Part shown: one piece after another, positions 51,883 to 60,525 of the stretch | How the letters are laid out: the number at the start of each line of letters is the position of its first letter | How positions within the stretch are numbered: position 1 is the first letter of the stretch | Assembly: GCA_016195325.1 (NCBI GenBank) | Contig: JACPZX010000098.1 | Location: 1-64,000, forward strand | From: Acidobacteriota bacterium | GTDB taxonomy: Bacteria; Acidobacteriota; Polarisedimenticolia; JACPZX01 | Reading direction: 5' to 3' | Length of the DNA stretch: 64,000 nucleotides | Position numbers and translations under genes: made by a program | The notes under the pieces: model-generated | The model's input: the letters and a program-made list of their open reading frames with translations, nothing else | The model's database searches: none | What the model was told of the DNA's origin: nothing

Positions 51883-54342
51883 ATGCGACTTCTCGTGCTG
51901 GCGATCACGCTGGCGCTGCTCGTAACGGGCTGTGCCGCGCCCACGTTTCCGGCGCAGGACCTCGATCCGCGGCGGAGCGTCGAGCTGAAAGAACATTACC
52001 AGCGCGGGCTCGAGCTGTACCGGCAGGGGCTCCTCGAGGGGGCTCTCGCGGAGTTCAAGGCGTGCCTCGAGATCGATGACGGGAGCGCCGACATCCACTT
52101 CCAGATCGGGCGCATCCTCATGGAGCGGGCGCTGAACCAGAACGCCCGGCTCGACGTCGCGGCCGACCGGCTCGAGCGCGCGGTGCGGATCGACCCGAAG
52201 CACACTTCGGCGCGGCTCCTTCTCGCCGTCATCTACCGGCACCGGTTCCCGCCGGGGACCTACAGGCCGCAGCGCGCCTCGGAGCTGTACGAGGCGCTCC
52301 TTCAGGAGAAGCCCGACTGGGCGGAGATCCGCCTCGAGTACGGGAAGTGGCTCGCCGACGGCGAGGTGCGCCTGCGCTTCCCGGGGGATCCGAACCGGGT
52401 GCCGATGGACTCGGTCTGGTCGCTCGAGATCGCGCGGGCGCAGTTCGAGAAGATCCTCGACCAGGCGCCCCCCGGATCGGACGCCTTCAGGACGGCGCAG
52501 AGGTCCGTCGGCGAGGTCCTGTTGAAGATGGGGGACTACGAGGGGGCGAAGAGCCGGCTCGAGCGCGCCCTCGAGTCGGGGGGACAGGACGCCCAGGGGG
52601 CGCCGGGCGCAGGAGACCGGGGGCACATCCTCGAGGAGATCGGCGACTGCCGGCTGAGGCTCGACGACGACAGGGGGGCGCTCTCGACGTTTCGCAAGGC
52701 GTGGGCCGCGGATCCGAACATCCAGTATCTCTGGGACATCAAGGTCGCCGCAGATCGCCTCGGCGGGTTCCCGGCGGACGTGCCGAAGTCCGAGCGCTTC
52801 GAGCGGCGCGGGGAGGGGATCGACCCGAACGATCCGCCGCTGCTGAAGTTCGAGGACGCCGCCCCCCGGCTCGGCATCGACAAGTGGGCGGGGGCCGGGC
52901 CGAGCGCCTGGGCCGACGTGGACGGTGACGGGCGCGAGGATCTCCTCGCGTGCGGCTGCGACACGTACTGCACCCTCTGGAAGAACAACGGCACGAGCTT
53001 CTCCGACGTGACGATCAAGGCCGGCCTCACGCGCCTCGAGTCGGGGTTCGGTGCGGTCTTCGCCGACTACGACAACGACGGCGACATGGACTTCTACGTC
53101 GCCCGGAACGGATGGAACGGCCCCGCGAGCAACTCGCTGATGCGCAACAACGGGGACGGCACCTTCACCGACGTGACGAAGGCGGCGGGCGCCGACGCGC
53201 CCGGGTCGTCGTTCAACGCCTCGTGGGCCGACTTCAACCGCGACGGCCGCCTCGACCTCTTCGTCACGCAGGGGGTCACCAACGACGGATCGATCAATCG
53301 CCTCCTCGCGGCGAACGCCGACGGCACCTTCACCGACGTCACGGAAGCGGCCGGCCTCGGCGAGCCGCCGTGGTTCGGCACCATCGGCGTCGCCGTGGGC
53401 GATTACGACGGCGACGGCTGGCCCGACATCTTCGTGCACGGCCGCTTCGGGCTGAACCGCCTCTACCACAACGAGAGGAACGGCCTCTTCAAGAACGTCG
53501 CGAAGGAGGCCGGCGTCGCGGGGAACGCGGCGCAGAACGGCTACGTGGCCTTCTTCTCCGACGTCGACGCCGACGGCGATCTCGACATCGTGACCGCCTC
53601 CCTCGGCGAGTGGCCCAAGGTGCTCGAGGGATACCGCCCCGGATGGCAGCCGAAGTCGGCGGCCGACCTCGCGGACGTCCCGCATTTCTACCGCAACGAC
53701 GGGGGCGGCCGCTTCAGCGATCAGACGAGCGCCGCGGGTCTGGTCTACCCGCTGGGGGTCATGTCGGGCGGGGTGGCCGATCTCGACAACGACGGCTATC
53801 CGGACCTCTTGTTCGGCACCGGCGACCCGGTCTTCACGCGGCTCGAGCCGAACGTCCTCCTCCGGAACGTCGAGGGTAAGAGGTTCGTCGAGGTGTCGCG
53901 CTTCGCCGGCGTCGCGCGGGCCGCGAAGGGTCACGGCATCAGCTTCAACGACTGGGACAGGGACGGCGACCTCGACGTCTACATCGAGCTGGGGGGGTTC
54001 TACCACGGCGACTTCGCCCACAGCGCCTTCTACTTGAACCAGCTCGGGAGCCGGAACGCATGGCTCGAGGTCACCCTCGAGCAGCCCGGGGGGAACCGCA
54101 ACGCCATCGGCGCGGCGGTGACGCTCCGGGACGGCGCCTACCGGATGTACCAGGAGGTGAAGGCGGGAGAGGGGTTCGGCTCCACGAACCCCGCGCGGCT
54201 CCACTTCGGCCTCGGGAAGCGCACGCGCGTCGAGGCGCTCGAGATCCGCTGGCCCGACGGGTCGCGGCAGACGATCGCGGCGCCGCCGATCCGGAAGCGG
54301 CTGAGGCTCATCAAGGGCGAGTCCGCTCCCCGCGTGGAGTGA
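51883..54342 (+). CDS. TPR and FG-GAP/VCBS lipoprotein with ASPIC/UnbV-like end
   Basis: An 819-residue lipoprotein (lipobox LLVTGCAA). Residues 35-290 are TPR-like (RGLELYRQGLLEGALAEFKA). From about 320 come seven or so FG-GAP/VCBS units with calcium-loop motifs (DVDGDGREDLLACG, DYDNDGDMDFYVAR, DFNRDGRLDLFVTQ), and the C-terminal 120 residues match the ASPIC/UnbV domain (GSRNAWLEVTLE, LEIRWPDGSRQTI). These CRTAC1-like proteins are secreted and likely propeller-folded; their function is unknown. It transcribes away from the ABC operon. Confidence 0.85.
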   Translation: MRLLVLAITLALLVTGCAAPTFPAQDLDPRRSVELKEHYQRGLELYRQGLLEGALAEFKACLEIDDGSADIHFQIGRILMERALNQNARLDVAADRLERAVRIDPKHTSARLLLAVIYRHRFPPGTYRPQRASELYEALLQEKPDWAEIRLEYGKWLADGEVRLRFPGDPNRVPMDSVWSLEIARAQFEKILDQAPPGSDAFRTAQRSVGEVLLKMGDYEGAKSRLERALESGGQDAQGAPGAGDRGHILEEIGDCRLRLDDDRGALSTFRKAWAADPNIQYLWDIKVAADRLGGFPADVPKSERFERRGEGIDPNDPPLLKFEDAAPRLGIDKWAGAGPSAWADVDGDGREDLLACGCDTYCTLWKNNGTSFSDVTIKAGLTRLESGFGAVFADYDNDGDMDFYVARNGWNGPASNSLMRNNGDGTFTDVTKAAGADAPGSSFNASWADFNRDGRLDLFVTQGVTNDGSINRLLAANADGTFTDVTEAAGLGEPPWFGTIGVAVGDYDGDGWPDIFVHGRFGLNRLYHNERNGLFKNVAKEAGVAGNAAQNGYVAFFSDVDADGDLDIVTASLGEWPKVLEGYRPGWQPKSAADLADVPHFYRNDGGGRFSDQTSAAGLVYPLGVMSGGVADLDNDGYPDLLFGTGDPVFTRLEPNVLLRNVEGKRFVEVSRFAGVARAAKGHGISFNDWDRDGDLDVYIELGGFYHGDFAHSAFYLNQLGSRNAWLEVTLEQPGGNRNAIGAAVTLRDGAYRMYQEVKAGEGFGSTNPARLHFGLGKRTRVEALEIRWPDGSRQTIAAPPIRKRLRLIKGESAPRVE

Positions 54343-54492
54343 CCCGCGGGCCTCCCGGCCGCCTTGCCCCCTCCCCCCCGGGGACTATCTTCTTCACGCT
54401 CGGGTGTGCGTGAAGAGCCGCGTCCGTCGGGCCTTTCCGGAGACTCAGGGAAGTCCGGAGAGTCGGCTTGTGGGCCCATCGGGGAGATGTCG

Positions 54493-54999
54493 ATGAGCGC
54501 AGTTACGATCGTGCGGCAGCTCGACGAGGCCGCCGCGCGCGGAGCCGGGATCGGAGATCTCTTGCAGCTCGCCGTCGAGCGGATTCACGCGGCGAGCTCC
54601 CGCTTCCACTGGACCGGGATCTACGAGCTGTACCCCGACGCCGTCCTCAGGCTCGGCCCCTTCCTCGGCGCGCCGACCGATCACGTCTTCATCGCCGTCG
54701 GCCGCGGCGTCTGCGGCACCGCCGTCGCGGAGGGGCGCAACATCAACGTTCCCGACGTGCTCAAGGTGGCCAACTACCTCGCGTGCTCCACGTCGACGCG
54801 ATCGGAGCTGGTCGTCCTGATCCGGCGCGGCGATCGGATCTTCGCCCAGATCGACATCGACAGCCACGAGGCCGACGCCTTCGATCCCGAGTCGGTCGCG
54901 ATGGTCGAGGCCGTGGCCGAGCGCCTCGCGGACGTCTACGCGCAGAGCCGGGTCGCACCCGCCTCCCGGGGCGGTGCGACCCCGGCCCGTCAGGCCTAA
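54493..54999 (+). CDS. GAF-domain free methionine-R-sulfoxide reductase-like protein
   Basis: A 168-residue GAF protein. GRGVCGTAVAEGRNINVPDV with C74 and YLACSTSTRSELVVLI with C98 reproduce the fRMsr pattern, including the 24-residue spacing of the two cysteines, followed by AQIDIDSHEADAFDPES. The catalytic cysteine would be C98 and C74 its partner. The third cysteine of characterised fRMsr enzymes, about ten residues before C74, is His64 here. The start at 54493 is six bases after GGGGAG; the ATG at 54487 touches it. It is ten bases from the sensor kinase gene. Confidence 0.75.
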   Translation: MSAVTIVRQLDEAAARGAGIGDLLQLAVERIHAASSRFHWTGIYELYPDAVLRLGPFLGAPTDHVFIAVGRGVCGTAVAEGRNINVPDVLKVANYLACSTSTRSELVVLIRRGDRIFAQIDIDSHEADAFDPESVAMVEAVAERLADVYAQSRVAPASRGGATPARQA

Positions 55000-55009
55000 C
55001 GGAGGCACG

Positions 55010-57067
55010 TTGAGCCCGATCGCCGGCACCGAGCGTGACGAGACGATCTCCGCGCTCCGCGACAAGGTCGAGGACTACGAGCGGTGGCTGAGGTCCCTCG
55101 ACGCGCAGATCCGGGTCCTCGAGAGGGAGCGGCAGAAGCTCTCCGCCGTCCTCAACCACTCCGACGCCGCCTTCATCGTCGTGAACTCGCGGCTGCAGGT
55201 CACGTGGGCGAACCACGTCTTCGCCACCCTCTTCGGCGCGGGGGCGCACCAGGCGGCCGTCGCCGGCCGGACGTGCCACGAGCTGGTCTGCCGGCGCGAT
55301 GCGGCGTGCGCGATGTGCCCGGCGCTCCAGCCCTTCAACACCGGCTGCGTGGCGCACCACGAGATCCAGACGGAGATCAACGGCGAGGCGCGCCACATCT
55401 ACGCGACGGCGATGCCGATCCTCTCGCCCGAGGGACGCATCGACGAGACGATCGTCATGCTCCAGGACATCTCCGACCTCGCGATCCTCAGGCGCTCGGA
55501 GGAGGCGCTCCGCACGAGCGAGGAGCGCTTCCGGTCGATCTTCGAGAACGCGGGCGCCGGGATGGCGACCATCTCCCCCGACGGGTGGTTCCTCCAGGTG
55601 AACCGGGGGCTGTGCGATTTCCTCGGGTACGAGCCGCACGAGCTGTGGAAGCTGAAGGTGGAGCACGTCACGCACCGCGAGGATCTCGCCGAGGCGCGCC
55701 GCGCCTTCGACGACACGAAGAACGCGGGGGTGCGCGAGCTGGCCCTCGAGACGCGCTACGTCCGCAAGGACGGCGCGGTCGTGTGGGGGCGGGCCACGGC
55801 CACCTGGGTCTACGGCCCCGACGCGCAGGCGATCTACGCCGTCGCGATGGTCGAGGACGTCACGCAGAGGAAGACCGCCGAGGAGGCGCTGCGGCGGAGC
55901 GAGGAGGCGCTGCGGCACAGCGAGGAGCAGCTCCGGCAGGCGCAGAAGATGGACGCGATCGGGACGCTCGCCGGCGGCATCGCGCACGACTTCAACAACA
56001 TCCTCACCGGCGTCATCGGCTACGCGGAGCTCCTGAAGCTCGACGCCCAGCCCGGGACGAAGGTGCACAACGCGGCCGACGTCATCCACAAGGCGGCGCG
56101 CCGCGGGGCCGATCTGACCCAGCAGCTCCTCGGCTTTGCGCGCAAGGGAAAGCAGCGCGACGTCACGATCGACGTGCGCGCGACGATTCGCGAGGTTGTC
56201 GACCTCCTGGGCCGCACCATCGACAAGAAGATCGTCATCACGCAGAAGCACCACGGCGCGGAGAGCTGCGTCGTCGGCGACCCGAGCCAGATCCAGCAGA
56301 TCATCCTCAACCTCGCCGTCAACGCGCGCGACGCGATGCCCGACGGCGGCGAGCTCACCTTCACGACCGCCCCCGTCCACGTCACCGAGAGGGAGGCGAG
56401 GGTGAGGGCGGGCGGCGCGCAGGGCGCGTTCCTGTCGATCTCGGTCGGCGACACGGGGAGCGGCATCGAGGCCGACCTTCGGCAGCGCATCTTCGAGCCC
56501 TTCTTCACGACCAAGGAGCGCGGGAAGGGGACGGGGATGGGGCTCGCGATGGTCTACGGCATCGTGAAGAACCACGGCGGATCGATCCACGTGGAGAGCG
56601 AGGTCGGGCGCGGGACGTGCTTCTCGATTTACCTGCCGCTCGCCTCCCCGCGCCATGCCGTGCCGGAGGCCGCCCCCGGCGAGGCGCCGCCGGTGCGCGG
56701 GAGCGGCCTCGTCCTCGTGGTCGACGACGAGGAGCCCGTGCGCTCCGTCGCCACGGCGTACCTGAAGCACCTCGGCTACGAGGTGCTCACCGCCGCGAAC
56801 GGCGAGGAGGCGGTCGACGTCTTCCAGGAGCGGGGGGGGGCGATCGACCTCGTGCTGATGGATCTGGTGATGCCGAAGATGGGAGGCCCCGAGTGCTTCC
56901 GGATCCTGAAGGGGATGGACTCGAGCGTCCGCGTCGTCCTCTCCACGGGGTACGGCTTCAGCGTCGCGGCCCAGCAGATGATCGACGAGGGGATGGTCGG
57001 CTTAGTGCAGAAGCCCTACGAGATGCGCAAGCTCTCCGAGATCGTCGCCCGCGCCCTCAAGCGCTGA
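55010..57067 (+). CDS. Hybrid sensor histidine kinase with two PAS domains and receiver
   Basis: A 685-residue cytoplasmic kinase with a TTG start just after GGAGG (55001-55005). A short coiled coil leads into PAS1 (residues 45-150), which contains a cysteine cluster (CHELVCRRDAACAMC and a further C, residues 89-113) that could bind metal, haem or sense redox. PAS2 spans 171-290. The kinase has IAHDFNN with phospho-acceptor H326, N-box IILNLAVNARDAMP and G-boxes DTGSGIE and GTGMGLAMV. The receiver at 566-685 has acceptor D618 (LVLMDLVMPKMGG). No transmembrane segment is visible. Confidence 0.93.
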   Translation: MSPIAGTERDETISALRDKVEDYERWLRSLDAQIRVLERERQKLSAVLNHSDAAFIVVNSRLQVTWANHVFATLFGAGAHQAAVAGRTCHELVCRRDAACAMCPALQPFNTGCVAHHEIQTEINGEARHIYATAMPILSPEGRIDETIVMLQDISDLAILRRSEEALRTSEERFRSIFENAGAGMATISPDGWFLQVNRGLCDFLGYEPHELWKLKVEHVTHREDLAEARRAFDDTKNAGVRELALETRYVRKDGAVVWGRATATWVYGPDAQAIYAVAMVEDVTQRKTAEEALRRSEEALRHSEEQLRQAQKMDAIGTLAGGIAHDFNNILTGVIGYAELLKLDAQPGTKVHNAADVIHKAARRGADLTQQLLGFARKGKQRDVTIDVRATIREVVDLLGRTIDKKIVITQKHHGAESCVVGDPSQIQQIILNLAVNARDAMPDGGELTFTTAPVHVTEREARVRAGGAQGAFLSISVGDTGSGIEADLRQRIFEPFFTTKERGKGTGMGLAMVYGIVKNHGGSIHVESEVGRGTCFSIYLPLASPRHAVPEAAPGEAPPVRGSGLVLVVDDEEPVRSVATAYLKHLGYEVLTAANGEEAVDVFQERGGAIDLVLMDLVMPKMGGPECFRILKGMDSSVRVVLSTGYGFSVAAQQMIDEGMVGLVQKPYEMRKLSEIVARALKR

Positions 57068-57088
57068 GCCGCGCGCGGCGGGGTGGGA

Positions 57089-58843
57089 TCACCGCGGCAC
57101 GTCCACCTTCAGCCTCGTCCCCCCCTTCACGTCCTTGAGCTCCACGCTCCCCCCGCCCGCGAAGGTCACGACGACGCGGTCGGCCCTTCCCGCCGCCCCG
57201 ACCGAGAAGATCGCCTTCAGGCTCGACTGTGAGGCGTAGCTTCCCCCCGCGAGGATCACGCGCGACTGCCGCGTTCCCGAGGCGAAGACCTCCACGCGCG
57301 ATCCGATCCACCGCGGGTACGGCCTGACCGGCTCGACGGTGATCCAGCGCGACGGGTCGGCGCCGTCGTAGCGCAGGAGGAGCGGGGGCTCGTCGATGCG
57401 CGTGAAGAGGAGATCGGGATCGCCGTCGTTCTCGAGATCGCCGACGGCGAGGCCGCGGAACGAGCTGCGCGTCTGCCACCCTTCGCCTGCCGCGCCGCTC
57501 GCGTCCTCGAAGAGGGGAGGGCGGTTGAGGAGGAGGAGGTTCCGCTCCTTGAAGCCGAACTCGGCCGAGAGGAGATCGGCTTGCGGGTAGATGTGGCCGT
57601 CGGCGACGACCACGTCGGGGCGCGCGTCCTGATCGAAGTCGACCACCGCGGCCCCCCACTTGAGGTTCCTGTACGTGAGGGCCGCGACCTTCGTGGGGAC
57701 CGAGACGTCCGAGAAGAAGAGATCCCCCTCGCCGCGGTACACCGCGCTGTCGTCGTCGGAGAAATTGTTCACGAAGAGGTCGAGGACGCCGTCGCCGTCG
57801 AGATCGGCGACCTCGACCCCCATGCTCGCCTGCGCCGCCCCGTCGGCGCTGAAGGCCGCCCCCGACACGACGCCGATCTCGGAGAAGTGTCCCCCTCCTT
57901 CGTTCCGGAAGAGGTAGTTCGGGTTCGAGTCGTTGGCGACGTACAGATCCTGGTCGCCGTCGCCGTCGAGGTCCGCCGCCACCGAGGCGAGGCCGTAGCC
58001 GCGCCCGACGTCGGTGAGGCCTGCGGCGTCGGTCGCCTCCTCGAAGGTGCCGTCGCCGCGATTGCGGTAGAAACGATCGGCCCCTCCCGGCATCCCGAAC
58101 GGGCCCACCATCACCTGGACCTGCCCCTTGTAGAGGAGCGTCCTCTCCGCCGAGAGGACCTCGTCCATCGTCGCGTCGATGTAGCTCGTGACGTAGAGAT
58201 CGAGGTCGCCGTCGCCGTCGGCGTCGAAGAGCGACGCTCCCCCCCACCATCCGGTGTCGGCGACTCCGGCGCGCGCGCCGACTTCCTCGAACGTTCCGTC
58301 CCCGCGGTTCATGAAGAGGAGGTTCGCGCCGAAGGTCGTCACGAAGAGATCGAGATCGCCGTCGCCGTCGATGTCGCCGGCGGCGAGGGCGATCGCCCAC
58401 GCGCCGCGCGCGTCGAGGCCGGCCTCCGCCGTGGCGTCGGTGAAGCGCCCGCCGCCGAGGTTCCGATAGTAGGTGAGGCCGCCCCGCGCGAGGACCTTCC
58501 GGGGCGGGCCGCCTCCGTCGCGATCGGCGAGGCGCCAGCCGCTGAGGGTCACGATGTCGTCGAGGCCGTCGCCGTCGAGATCGACAAAGGCCGCGCCGCT
58601 CCCCACCGACTCGAGGAGGTGATCGCGGGACGGCGACCCGCACCACGAGATCGCCGTGAGCCCGGCCTCGGCCGTCGCGTCGACGTAGGCGGGCGAGGCC
58701 GCGGGCGTTGAGGTCGCCGCCGGTGGCGGGGCGGCCGTCGGCGCGGGGGCCGGAGGCGTTCTTCCGGCGCACCCCGCTCCGAGCAGGCACAGAGTCGCCG
58801 CGAGCGCGCGGGGCCTGATGGTCCCGGCGCGGGGTCGGCTCAA
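57089..58843 (-). CDS. CRTAC1-family FG-GAP lipoprotein with ASPIC/UnbV domain
   Basis: A 584-residue lipoprotein (LCLLGAGCAG) with a proline/alanine-rich linker and repeated DxDxDGxxD calcium loops (DLDGDGLDDIVTL, DIDGDGDLDLFVTT, DADGDGDLDLYVTS). The C-terminus (WIGSRVEVFASGTRQSRVIL, ADRVVVTFAGGGSVELKDV) is the ASPIC/UnbV domain. It is a cousin of the 819-residue protein at 51883 without the TPR part. The start is a TTG with no good ribosome site, 13 bp after the 175-residue gene; translational coupling is possible. Confidence 0.85.
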   Translation of the reverse strand: MSRPRAGTIRPRALAATLCLLGAGCAGRTPPAPAPTAAPPPAATSTPAASPAYVDATAEAGLTAISWCGSPSRDHLLESVGSGAAFVDLDGDGLDDIVTLSGWRLADRDGGGPPRKVLARGGLTYYRNLGGGRFTDATAEAGLDARGAWAIALAAGDIDGDGDLDLFVTTFGANLLFMNRGDGTFEEVGARAGVADTGWWGGASLFDADGDGDLDLYVTSYIDATMDEVLSAERTLLYKGQVQVMVGPFGMPGGADRFYRNRGDGTFEEATDAAGLTDVGRGYGLASVAADLDGDGDQDLYVANDSNPNYLFRNEGGGHFSEIGVVSGAAFSADGAAQASMGVEVADLDGDGVLDLFVNNFSDDDSAVYRGEGDLFFSDVSVPTKVAALTYRNLKWGAAVVDFDQDARPDVVVADGHIYPQADLLSAEFGFKERNLLLLNRPPLFEDASGAAGEGWQTRSSFRGLAVGDLENDGDPDLLFTRIDEPPLLLRYDGADPSRWITVEPVRPYPRWIGSRVEVFASGTRQSRVILAGGSYASQSSLKAIFSVGAAGRADRVVVTFAGGGSVELKDVKGGTRLKVDVPR

Positions 58844-58856
58844 TGGGAAGCCGGCC

Positions 58857-59384
58857 CTACTTCGCGGCGAGGGCGCGCGAGGCGAGAGACGTCAAGGCGT
58901 CCGTGATCGCCTTCACCTCGGCGGGGTCCGCCTTCGGCGCCGCGGCGGCCTTCGCGCAGCGCTTGCCGAGATCGAGCGCCTCCAGCTTCAGCTTCTTCGT
59001 CAGGACGACGTACCCCTCGTCGTAGATCGCCTGCGGCCCCGAATCGTCCGCGTGATGATGATGCCCCCCCTTCAGGAGCCGGCTGCGGATCGGCTCGATC
59101 GCCGCCCCTCCCTCGGTCGCGAAGTCTCCGATGCGCGCGGCCGCCGTCTTCAGATCCCCGCGCCCGAGGCTCGCGAGCGCCATGTCGCGCTCGACGGCGA
59201 GAAGGGCGCGGATGACCTGGGCCTCCGCGTCGTGATCGGCGAGGATCGAGTCCGCCACCTTCTGGTAGACGGCCGTGATGCCGGCGATCCCCGACTGGCC
59301 GGCGGCGTCCGAGTCGGCGGCGAGCGCCGGGGCGAAGGCGGCGAGAACGAGCGTGGCGGCGACGAGCAGGGCTGGCTTTCTCAT
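58857..59384 (-). CDS. Secreted helical protein of unknown function
   Basis: A 175-residue protein with a signal peptide (MRKPALLVAATLVLAAFAPA LA, cleaved before DSDAAG). The mature part is mainly helical, with a histidine run (KGGHHHHADD) that could bind metal and a conserved-looking TAVYQKVADSILADHDAEAQ helix. It precedes the CRTAC1 gene by 13 bp. I recognise no family. TTG 59387 is an alternative start. Confidence 0.65.
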   Translation of the reverse strand: MRKPALLVAATLVLAAFAPALAADSDAAGQSGIAGITAVYQKVADSILADHDAEAQVIRALLAVERDMALASLGRGDLKTAAARIGDFATEGGAAIEPIRSRLLKGGHHHHADDSGPQAIYDEGYVVLTKKLKLEALDLGKRCAKAAAAPKADPAEVKAITDALTSLASRALAAK

Positions 59385-59387
59385 CAA

Positions 59388-59772
59388 CTGTGACTCTCCT
59401 TTTCAGTGGCGGCCTCGTCATGCGGGCGCGCCGATTGTTCACGGGCGAACCCGCCGATCATGCATCGCGGGGCCCGTCGCCGTCGAGGGGCGGGAGGTCA
59501 ATCGGCGGGCGGTGGTCGACGTTGGGGCGTGGCAAGTGAACTGAGAACGGCTGGTGGTCGAGGAGATCAGGCGCGGGAGCGTGCGGGACGAGGCCGGGTA
59601 CCCGCGGAGGCGTTTGACGCCCACCTGCCATCAAACAAAGACGGCGGCGCCGGAGTGGGTGGCCGAGCAAGCCCGAGGCCGAGCGCGATTACTTCACGCG
59701 CGGAGGCCGACTCCCGCGCCTGATCTCCTCGACCACCAGCCGCGGCGGGAATAGCTCCGCCCGCCTCGCCGA
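59388..59772. other. Intergenic region around the long inverted repeat
   Basis: About 385 bp without a credible gene. It carries a 195-bp inverted-repeat element and, beside the 175-residue gene, the AGGAG of that gene. Short open frames exist but lack ribosome sites and familiar products. Confidence 0.5.
59548..59742. repeat. Perfect 32-bp inverted repeat with 131-bp spacer
   Basis: Bases 59548-59579 (CGGCTGGTGGTCGAGGAGAT and 12 more) are the exact reverse complement of 59711-59742. The 131-bp interior shows no gene. Perfect arms this long suggest a mobile or recombination-derived element, or two inverted copies of a short dispersed repeat. No target-site duplication was seen. Confidence 0.7.
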
Positions 59773-60513
59773 TCAGGGTCGATCGCGCCAGGCGTACCTC
59801 GCGCCGGTCCAGTAGAGGTAGCCGGGGTGGCCGTCGAGCGTTTCGGTGAGGACGTCGCGCGGGGCCAGGTCGGCGGGGAAGTTGCGCACGATCGTCGCGA
59901 CGGGCGCCGTCCCCATCTGCGATCCGATGGCGCGGGTCAGGACGAAGGTCTGGCGCGCGTCGGGACTGCGCCAGGCGGCGGGGCCGTAGCCGTGGATGAT
60001 CGCGATGAGCTCTTCGCCCGGCGCGGTGCGGGGTCGCGACGGCGCGTGCGAGGCGGGCATCGCCGCCGTCGTGTGGGCGAGCGAGGCCGCGTCGGGGGCG
60101 GCGGCTTCGGGGGGGCGGGGGTCCTCGAGGATCCAGTTGGCCAGCTCGTGGTTGATCTCGCCGATGCGCGCGGGATCCGGGCGCACGACGACGGCCAGAT
60201 CCTCGACGCCGTCGGCGTTGAAGTCGGCGGCGAACCACCGCCCTCCCGCCGGGCTCTCCGGCTTCGCGGCGCCGGCGAAGACGCGCGCGACCGCGTCGGC
60301 GACGTCGGCGGCGGAGCCCACCGATCGCGCGGCCGGGGCCCTACCGGGGGCGCCGGACGAGCATCCCGGCGAGGGGGAAAGCGCGAGCGGGATCATCAGG
60401 AGCGCGAGGGGGGCGGGGAGACGACGTGACCCGGTCCGGCCACGGGGCTGGGGGTCGGCCGGGGGCAGGGCCTCCTGCCGCGCCGCCGACCATCGTGTCC
60501 GGAGCCGGGTCAC
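59773..60513 (-). CDS. Putative lipoprotein with one FG-GAP-like motif
   Basis: A 246-residue protein whose GTG start follows GGAG by five bases. A basic 38-residue N-terminus leads to ALLMIPLALSPSPGCSS, which may be a lipobox, so the signal part is unusually long. FAADFNADGVEDLAVVVRP is an FG-GAP/VCBS-like calcium loop. The rest has no named domain. It is 12 bp after the cytochrome gene and may share its message. Confidence 0.6.
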   Translation of the reverse strand: MTRLRTRWSAARQEALPPADPQPRGRTGSRRLPAPLALLMIPLALSPSPGCSSGAPGRAPAARSVGSAADVADAVARVFAGAAKPESPAGGRWFAADFNADGVEDLAVVVRPDPARIGEINHELANWILEDPRPPEAAAPDAASLAHTTAAMPASHAPSRPRTAPGEELIAIIHGYGPAAWRSPDARQTFVLTRAIGSQMGTAPVATIVRNFPADLAPRDVLTETLDGHPGYLYWTGARYAWRDRP

Positions 60514-60525
60514 GAGCTCTCCTCT

